The notes under the pieces: model-generated | Databases searched by the model: none | Told to the model about the DNA's origin: nothing | The model's input: the letters and a program-made list of their open reading frames with translations, nothing else | Shown: positions 58,594 to 64,000 of the stretch, in pieces | Layout: every line of letters begins with the position of its first letter | How positions within the stretch are numbered: position 1 is the first letter of the stretch | Translations under genes and position numbers: made by a program | Assembly (NCBI GenBank): GCA_965198025.1 | Contig: OZ240237.1 | Span: 1,178,001 to 1,242,000, forward strand | Direction: 5' to 3' | Source of the DNA: CAYWWM01 sp965198025 | GTDB taxonomy: Bacteria; Acidobacteriota; Terriglobia; 2-12-FULL-54-10 | DNA: 64,000 nucleotides

Positions 58594-58616
58594 CCCAGTT
58601 ATATCATAACTCTGGG
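58594..58616. promoter_or_regulatory. Imperfect 23-bp palindrome in a divergent promoter region
   Basis: CCCA-GTTAT-ATC-ATAAC-TC-TGGG: a 5-bp inner and a 4-bp outer inverted repeat between the start of the minus-strand gene at 58539 and the GT2 gene at 58700. It could be an operator for either gene, or overlap a promoter of the minus-strand gene (TATGAT on that strand). Confidence 0.32.
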
Positions 58617-58699
58617 TACTCGCGATTGCAGCCGTTTGCGCAATGAGCGGATACCCGGGAACTTTTCTGATTCCTTGCAGGTTTCGCTGGGAGTGTTTT

Positions 58700-59905
58700 G
58701 TGATCGAATTGTTGCTCGGGCTTGGTCTGACCCTGTGGGTCGCCTGCCTGGCGTGGAACCTCTATAACAACGGGGAACCTTCTTCAGTCTCAGCGGCCAT
58801 GCCGTTTCCGCTACACGCAGAGCCACACGTCTCGATCCTGATTCCGGCACGAAATGAAGCGGCGATCCTGGCGAAGACGCTTCCTGCCTTCCTGGAGCAG
58901 GATTACAGCGATTATCAGGTGATCCTGGCCGATGACGGCTCAACGGACGGCACTGGCGACTTGGCGCAATCGTTTGCGTCGCGGCATCCGGGACGGCTTC
59001 GCGTGGTACGCATCGAGGACCTTCCCGCCGGCTGGGTTGGTAAATCTTACGCGCTCTTCAAAGCCTTTGAGGCTGCCAACGGGGAGTGGGTGCTGGCGAC
59101 GGATGCCGATATGGTGCTCCATCCCAAGGCACTGCGGGCCGGGATGTGGCTCGCCGAACAGCAACGGGCCGAACTGGTGAGCCTATGCACGTTTCTCGAG
59201 TGCCGCTCGTTTTGGGAACGGCTGATGATGCCCGTGTTCGCGCTGATGCTCGCCACGGTGTTCCCCCTGCGGAAAATCAACAATCCACGTTCCTCCGTCG
59301 CCATCGCATCGGGAGGATACATTCTGATGCGGAAGGACACTTGGGCCGGCTTGGGCGGTTACGAGACGATTCGTGGCGAGATGATCGATGACCTCAACAC
59401 CGCGCGGCTTGTCAAGCATTCCGGCCACCGCATCTTTGTCGCCTCGGCAGGGGATCTGGTGCGGACGCGTATGTATGCCAGCTTGGCACAAATTTGGGAG
59501 GGTCTGCGGAAAAACGCCTTTGCCATCCACCGCTTTTCGGTCTTGCGCATGACGGCTTTCATTGCGGGAATCTGGTTCATAACATTGTTGCCGTTGGCCG
59601 CTTTGGCTTACTCGCTAGGCTGGCTGGCCTGGAGCGGAGGCAAGCTTCCGCCGGGCGGGGAACTTATTCTTGTACTGAGTCTTGCGCAATACGGACTCTC
59701 GGCGTGGATTCACCTGTTCTTGATTTCCTTTTTAGGGATTCCCCGGAGGTATGCTCTACTCGCTCCATTTGGATCGCTTCTCTACACCGCGATCGCATTC
59801 GATTCGATGCTGAGGACACTGTTCGGCGCGGGGGTATCCTGGAAGTTGCGGCAGTACGGAAAGTCTTCCTGGCAAGAGAAGAAGCGAAACCGGAACGAAA
59901 AGTAA
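58700..59905 (+). CDS. Membrane glycosyltransferase family 2
   Basis: 401 residues. An N-terminal helix (LLLGLGLTLWVACLAW), a GT-A domain with VSILIPARNEAAILAKTLPA, ADDGS (77-81) and the metal-binding TDADM, an acceptor-side block EMIDDLNTARLVK, and three or four C-terminal helices. The layout recalls hopanoid-associated HpnB or carotenoid glycosyltransferases, without certainty. GTG 58700 follows GGGAG at six bases; ATG 58643 adds residues of no clear type. Confidence 0.84.
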   Translation: MIELLLGLGLTLWVACLAWNLYNNGEPSSVSAAMPFPLHAEPHVSILIPARNEAAILAKTLPAFLEQDYSDYQVILADDGSTDGTGDLAQSFASRHPGRLRVVRIEDLPAGWVGKSYALFKAFEAANGEWVLATDADMVLHPKALRAGMWLAEQQRAELVSLCTFLECRSFWERLMMPVFALMLATVFPLRKINNPRSSVAIASGGYILMRKDTWAGLGGYETIRGEMIDDLNTARLVKHSGHRIFVASAGDLVRTRMYASLAQIWEGLRKNAFAIHRFSVLRMTAFIAGIWFITLLPLAALAYSLGWLAWSGGKLPPGGELILVLSLAQYGLSAWIHLFLISFLGIPRRYALLAPFGSLLYTAIAFDSMLRTLFGAGVSWKLRQYGKSSWQEKKRNRNEK

Positions 59906-60015
59906 ACTATGTCCGAAAAGACTTTTCAAAATTGTAACCGTTTGAACTATGTTTGGAATTCGGTTGCTGTGTCTCAAGCTACAGGTCTCTCCTGACGGAA
60001 AGGGAGATGTGAGTC

Positions 60016-60612
60016 ATGACGGAACAGGAATCGCGACGAATTGGAATTCGAGAATTCATCGAAGGGCTCCGGTCTCTGCCGCGCTTTAGCGCGGAGGAGG
60101 TGTATGGCTATCTCAAATCGAATCCCGTCTACCCTGAGTCGTTGAAGCCGTTTCTGTTTTTCAGCCAAGCTACCTATACGCGCAACCTGATCTTCAAAAA
60201 TGAACTGTTCGAGCTGCTGGCGCTATGCTGGGAAACCGGGCAAGTCAGCCGCATCCATAATCACCGCGACCAGCAGTGCTGGATGACCGTCCCTCTCGGC
60301 ACGTTACAGGTGCAAGACTTTCGTGTGCTGGAGCGCGACCCGAAAAAGAAAACGTGCCGCCTGCAACCCAGCAAGAGCTATCCCATTACTTTGGAGCAGC
60401 CTGCGGAAGTGAACCCCAACGAGCCGGTGCACCAAGTCCTGAATCTCGCCGAGTTTGGCGGTCGCGCTGTGAGCCTTCACATTTATTCGAAGCCCTTTGA
60501 CAGTTGCGAAGTGTATTACCCGGAACGGGAAGTCTATTCCGACGTGCCGCTCTATTACACGAGCGAATACGGAAAGTTGGGTTCCAGTGAACCAGCATCG
60601 CCGGGGCAATAA
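60016..60612 (+). CDS. Cysteine dioxygenase
   Basis: 198 residues, cupin. The iron ligands H81, H83 (SRIHNHRDQQC) and H155 (AVSLHIYSKPFD) are present, with R57 (YTRNL) as the substrate-carboxylate arginine. C88 lies seven residues after the first histidine and Y157 two after the third, the positions that form the Cys-Tyr cross-link in mammalian enzymes. It converts cysteine to cysteine sulfinate. ATG 60016 follows GAAAGGGAG. Confidence 0.9.
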   Translation: MTEQESRRIGIREFIEGLRSLPRFSAEEVYGYLKSNPVYPESLKPFLFFSQATYTRNLIFKNELFELLALCWETGQVSRIHNHRDQQCWMTVPLGTLQVQDFRVLERDPKKKTCRLQPSKSYPITLEQPAEVNPNEPVHQVLNLAEFGGRAVSLHIYSKPFDSCEVYYPEREVYSDVPLYYTSEYGKLGSSEPASPGQ

Positions 60613-60711
60613 GCATCTGCCCGGTTCCGCTGTTTAGAAAGGTGGCAGGCTGATCACAAACCTGGAAGGGCTATTCGACCGGCTTGGGCGGCTCATCCGG
60701 TTCCCGTTCGT

Positions 60712-61902
60712 CTATTTGGCTGTAACTTGCAGTTCCTTTTCTGCGGCGTCGACGCCCGCCCCCTTGGGACAATGAAAACCGTTCTCTGAAAGCGCGTTTT
60801 CCAAAGCATTGAGCAGGAGAAGCACGAGCTCCGGCTTCGCCGTCTGGCCCATCAGTCCGACCCGCCAGATCTTGCCTCGCAGATCGCCGATGCCCGGCCC
60901 AATCTCGACGCCGAAGCGTTGAGTCAAGGAGTTCCGAACCTTCGCATCGTCCACATCGTCCGGAATGCGGATCGTATTCACCGTTGCGGCACGATCCGCT
61001 GGGTTTTCGACGAACATCTTGAGCCCCAGAGCCTCGACGCCCTGCACGAATGCACGGTGGCATTGCAGATGGCGAGCATAAACGGCTTCGACGCCCTCCT
61101 CGACAATGATTCGCAGGGCCTCATGGAAAGCGTACAGCATGCTGACCGGGGGCGTGTGATGGTAGCGCCGCTCTTCGTCCCAAAACCGTTCAATCATGCT
61201 CAGGTCCAGATACCAGCTCTGCGTGGGCTCCTTACGCTCGCGGATAACGGCCGCCACCCGCTCGTTGAAGGTAAACGGAGCGAGGCCCGGCGGGCAGGCA
61301 AGACATTTCTGCGTGCCGCTGTAGGAAACATCCACGCCGCAAGCGTCCACGTCGACCGGCACTCCTCCGAGCGAGGAAACCGTATCCACCACCAGCAGCG
61401 CGCCAACCTCGTGCGCAATCTCCGCCAAGGGTTTAAGTGGCTGCAGAACCCCGGTCGAGGTTTCGCTATGAACCATGCCGAGAACTTTCAGCTTCTTGCC
61501 CTTTACCGCTCGGCGGACGTCCTCCGGATTCGCCGCCATCCCAAGTGGATGATCCAGCCGCAGGAGCTTGCCCCCGGCACGTACGATCATCTCGCACATG
61601 CGTGCGGCAAACGCCCCGCCCACCGACACAGCCACTTCGTCGCCAGGCTCAATGCAATTGATGAGGGACGCCTCCATGCCGGCGCTGCCTGTTCCCGCAA
61701 GGGGGAACGAGGTTTTGTTACGGGTGCCGAAAACGGTCTGGAGCATGGCGCGGATCTCGTCCATGGCTCGCAGCAGGTTCTGGTCGAGATACCCTACGAC
61801 GGGCTGCATCATGGCGTGATATACGCGCGGGTCTACCTCGCTCGGGCCGGGTCCCATCAGCAGGCGCTTCGGAATCTTAAGAGCTGGGAATGTTTCAGGC
61901 AT
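60712..61902 (-). CDS. Class V aminotransferase, alanine-glyoxylate/serine-glyoxylate type
   Basis: 396 residues, PLP enzyme. Start RLLMGPGPSEVDPRVYHAM, GTGSAGMEASL, VVDTVSSLGGVPVDVDACGV with the cofactor Asp, and PLP lysine K199 in YSGTQKCLACPPGL. Resembles alanine-glyoxylate and serine-pyruvate aminotransferases that move the amino group between alanine/serine and glyoxylate. The C-terminal tail (about 20 residues, CPKGAGVDAAEKEL) is extra. It is divergent from dprA across 80 bp. Confidence 0.92.
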   Translation of the reverse strand: MPETFPALKIPKRLLMGPGPSEVDPRVYHAMMQPVVGYLDQNLLRAMDEIRAMLQTVFGTRNKTSFPLAGTGSAGMEASLINCIEPGDEVAVSVGGAFAARMCEMIVRAGGKLLRLDHPLGMAANPEDVRRAVKGKKLKVLGMVHSETSTGVLQPLKPLAEIAHEVGALLVVDTVSSLGGVPVDVDACGVDVSYSGTQKCLACPPGLAPFTFNERVAAVIRERKEPTQSWYLDLSMIERFWDEERRYHHTPPVSMLYAFHEALRIIVEEGVEAVYARHLQCHRAFVQGVEALGLKMFVENPADRAATVNTIRIPDDVDDAKVRNSLTQRFGVEIGPGIGDLRGKIWRVGLMGQTAKPELVLLLLNALENALSENGFHCPKGAGVDAAEKELQVTAK

Positions 61903-61941
61903 CGGTTTTCCCTCTGAGCTATCCTACCACTGGCGGCGGTC

Positions 61942-61969
61942 TTGACAAACGGAATTTGACTCATATAGA
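61942..61969 (+). promoter_or_regulatory. Sigma-70-like promoter of dprA
   Basis: Consensus TTGACA (61942-61947), 16-nt spacer, TATAGA (61964-61969). The predicted start near 61976 lies about 7 nt before ATG 61983, leaving no room for a ribosome site. Confidence 0.6.
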
Positions 61970-61982
61970 TTCGCTGCACTCC

Positions 61983-63140
61983 ATGCCCGACGCGCTCAAT
62001 CCGCCCGCTACCCCGAAGGACGAAGAAGAACTCCACTGGCTTGCCTTGCGACTGGTTCCCGGACTGGGCAATCGGCTGGCGGCGCGCCTGTTGACCGCAA
62101 TCGGCTCAGTGGTCGGAATTTTCCGTGCCTCGGCCACTGAGCTCGAATCGCTGGGGGTCCCGTCGCACGTCGTGCGCACGCTTTCAACCGGAACGGTATT
62201 TGAAGAAGCGGCCCGGGAAGCTGAGCAGGCCCGCCAGTTGGGCGCTGCGTTCCTCACCATTCAAGACCCAGCCTACCCGAAGATCCTCAAGGAGATTTTT
62301 GATCCCCCGCTATTGCTTTACGCCTGCGGCGACCTCAGGCTGCTGGGCGAGCCGGCGGTGGGAATCGTGGGGACTCGTAGGCCTACGGCCTATGGCAAGG
62401 CGATGGCGGAACGGCTGGCCACGGACTTAGCGGCCCGGGGGCTGGTGATCATCAGCGGAATGGCGCGCGGAATAGATTCCGCCGCTCACCGAGGGGCGCT
62501 GCAGGCCGGTGGAAAGACCATCGCCGTTCTCGGTACCGGTATGGATGTGCCGTATCCTGCTGAAAATAAATCTCTTCATTCTGAGATCGCGGAAAAGGGA
62601 TTGCTGCTTTCGGAATTCCCGCTCGGTTCGTTTCCGGCACCGCAAAACTTCCCGATCCGCAACCGGATCATCTCCGGCCTTTCGCTAGGGCTAATCGTCG
62701 CGGAGGCGGCCCAGTACAGCGGGTCGTTGATCACGGCCCGATTGGCGATGGAGCAGAATCGCGAGGTGTATGGCGTGCCCGGTTCTGTTACGAACAAGAA
62801 CAGTTGGGGTCCGCACATTCTGATCAAACAAGGAGCGAAGCTGGTCGCGAATTGGGAGGACGTGGTCGAGGAACTGCCTGCTGAGGTTCGTAAACGATTG
62901 ATTCCATTGTCAGATACAACCCAAAAGGCCGGAAAGACGTCTTTGTTTGCTGAATCACTTTCGGAACGGGAGCAGGCAATTTATGGCTTGCTCAAGGTAG
63001 AGGAGCCGGTGCATATTGATGAAATCCTGGATGCGTTGCCGCAGAGTTCGTCTTCTGAAGTGCTCGCGAACCTGCTGGAACTGGAGTTCAAAAGTCTGGT
63101 GAGGCAGCTGCCGGGAAAGAGCTTTGTTAAGACCTTTTGA
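61983..63140 (+). CDS. dprA: DNA-processing protein DprA
   Basis: 385 residues. A helical N-terminal SAM/HhH-like part (LVPGLGNRLAARLLTAIG), then the Rossmann domain with GIVGTRRPTAYG, ISGMARGIDSAAHRGAL, AVLGTGMDVPYPAEN, and PIRNRIISGLS with SGSLITARLA, and a C-terminal winged helix (EPVHIDEILDALPQ). It loads RecA on incoming single-stranded DNA during transformation. The in-frame extension to 61890 is rejected because the promoter lies within it. Confidence 0.95.
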   Translation: MPDALNPPATPKDEEELHWLALRLVPGLGNRLAARLLTAIGSVVGIFRASATELESLGVPSHVVRTLSTGTVFEEAAREAEQARQLGAAFLTIQDPAYPKILKEIFDPPLLLYACGDLRLLGEPAVGIVGTRRPTAYGKAMAERLATDLAARGLVIISGMARGIDSAAHRGALQAGGKTIAVLGTGMDVPYPAENKSLHSEIAEKGLLLSEFPLGSFPAPQNFPIRNRIISGLSLGLIVAEAAQYSGSLITARLAMEQNREVYGVPGSVTNKNSWGPHILIKQGAKLVANWEDVVEELPAEVRKRLIPLSDTTQKAGKTSLFAESLSEREQAIYGLLKVEEPVHIDEILDALPQSSSSEVLANLLELEFKSLVRQLPGKSFVKTF

Positions 63141-63180
63141 GACGTAGCCCGATCTAAGTCAGGAGGATTTCGCGAAAAGA

Positions 63181-64000
63181 ATGCCAAGAGCAAAGGCCAC
63201 AACCACAAAGAAGAAGGCAGCGATCAAAGCCCCCCGGACATCGAAGGGAAAAGCGGCGGTCGGCTCCCTTGTGATCGTAGAATCGCCGGCCAAGGCGAGG
63301 ACCATCAACCGGTACCTGGGCACGGGCTTCCGGGTGAGGGCTTCATTGGGGCACATCAAGGACCTGCCAAAAAGCGACCTCGGCGTGGACGTAGAGCATA
63401 ACTTCCGCCCTACCTATAAAGCTATTCCCGCCAAGTCGAAGGTCATACGGGAACTCAAGCAGGAGGCCAAGAAGGCAGGCGCGATCTATCTGGCCGCCGA
63501 CCCGGACCGCGAAGGCGAAGCTATCTGCCAGCATCTGGCCGAAGAGTTGAGTAACGGCAAGCCGATCCATCGCGTGCTGTTCAACGAGATCACCAAGAAC
63601 GCCATCCGGGAAGCCTTCGAGCATCCCAGCACGATCAATGAAAGGCTGGTAGAAGCACAGCAAGCACGCCGGATTCTGGACCGGCTGGTAGGGTACAAGA
63701 TCAGCCCGCTGCTGTGGGATAAGGTGCGCCGCGGGCTTTCGGCCGGACGAGTGCAGACCGTTGCGCTGCGCCTGATCGTCGAACGGGAACGCGAAATCCG
63801 GGCTTTCGAGCGAGAAGAATACTGGACCGTCAGCGCGAATCTGAATGCCAAGGAGCCGCCTTTCTTTGACGCCCGGCTGGTCAAGCAGGGCGGCAAGGAC
63901 TTCATTGTCGGCGGGGAGTCAAAATCCGGGAGCATCCGTGCGCAAGTCGAAAAGGGGAAGTTTCTGATCGGCAGTGAGACCGAGGCACAGGCCATCCGCT
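63181..64000 (+). CDS. topA: DNA topoisomerase I, N-terminal part (runs off the window)
   Basis: The frame is open from ATG 63181 to the window end, 273 residues visible. A lysine-rich N-terminus (ATTTKKKAAIKAPRTSKGK) precedes the TOPRIM domain: LVIVESPAKARTINRYLG with the catalytic glutamate and LAADPDREGEAICQHLAEEL. RRGLSAGRVQTVALRLIVER follows. The catalytic tyrosine lies beyond the window. It relaxes negative supercoils. dprA and topA are neighbours in many bacteria. Confidence 0.95.
   Translation, partial: MPRAKATTTKKKAAIKAPRTSKGKAAVGSLVIVESPAKARTINRYLGTGFRVRASLGHIKDLPKSDLGVDVEHNFRPTYKAIPAKSKVIRELKQEAKKAGAIYLAADPDREGEAICQHLAEELSNGKPIHRVLFNEITKNAIREAFEHPSTINERLVEAQQARRILDRLVGYKISPLLWDKVRRGLSAGRVQTVALRLIVEREREIRAFEREEYWTVSANLNAKEPPFFDARLVKQGGKDFIVGGESKSGSIRAQVEKGKFLIGSETEAQAIR

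Overview
The window looks like a chromosomal segment of a Gram-negative member of the Acidobacteriota, probably the Solibacter/Bryobacter side of the phylum. No rRNA is present, so this rests on gene content: an Oar-like TonB-dependent receptor, secreted proteins joining a carboxypeptidase-regulatory-like domain to one c-type haem and a Vgb-like propeller, a DUF6152-type protein, bacillithiol genes beside a large PIG-L protein, and a Kdo/heptose LPS gene set. GC content is high apart from a short AT-rich island just upstream of gap.

Layout. 1-14.6 kb: the tail of an amidohydrolase, a large outer-membrane receptor, a bacilliredoxin, a methyltransferase, a PAS-GGDEF protein, rhomboid, glutaredoxin and DedA proteins, then a run of exported proteins (8.5-13.9 kb) that includes two modular haem/propeller proteins. 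It ends with a frameshifted amidohydrolase remnant and a small zincin. 14.9 kb: tRNA-Lys(CTT). 15.6-21.8 kb: an IPT/TIG protein, an acyl-CoA mutase large subunit with isobutyryl-CoA-mutase-type residues, a Tat-exported intradiol dioxygenase, a small beta-barrel, an acyl-CoA dehydrogenase and a membrane protein. 21.8-24.4 kb: an AT-rich regulatory island with a candidate small RNA or attenuator, then gap and pgk. 25.3-29.1 kb: a radical SAM - MEMO - amidase cluster. 29.5-34.4 kb: valS, birA, coaX and a six-copy 46-bp hairpin repeat. 34.4-40.4 kb: a DinB protein, a conserved unknown, RlmD-like, ComEC, a DUF2007-like protein and a small unknown. 40.4-47.3 kb (minus strand): waaA-lpxK-waaF-gmhB-waaC, then an ICMT-like gene and a DUF3108-like gene. 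47.5-52.4 kb: bshB1-bshA-PIG-L and a small protein. 52.4-64 kb: an MBL hydrolase, ispDF, a Trm112-like mini-gene with GT9, sulfite dehydrogenase with a cytochrome, GT2, cysteine dioxygenase, aminotransferase, dprA and the start of topA.

How the genes fit together. Bacillithiol synthesis (bshA, bshB1; bshC not seen) matches the bacilliredoxin and possibly the DinB-fold protein. Cysteine dioxygenase, SoxC-like sulfite dehydrogenase and its cytochrome would form a route from cysteine sulfur to sulfate. ComEC and DprA are two parts of natural transformation machinery. The least explained blocks are the haem/propeller exported cluster, the radical SAM-MEMO-amidase cluster, the RNA-like element upstream of gap, and the hairpin repeats after coaX, where an exact 19-bp duplication has removed the original coaX stop codon. 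No CRISPR array, prophage, insertion sequence or recognisable defence island was seen.
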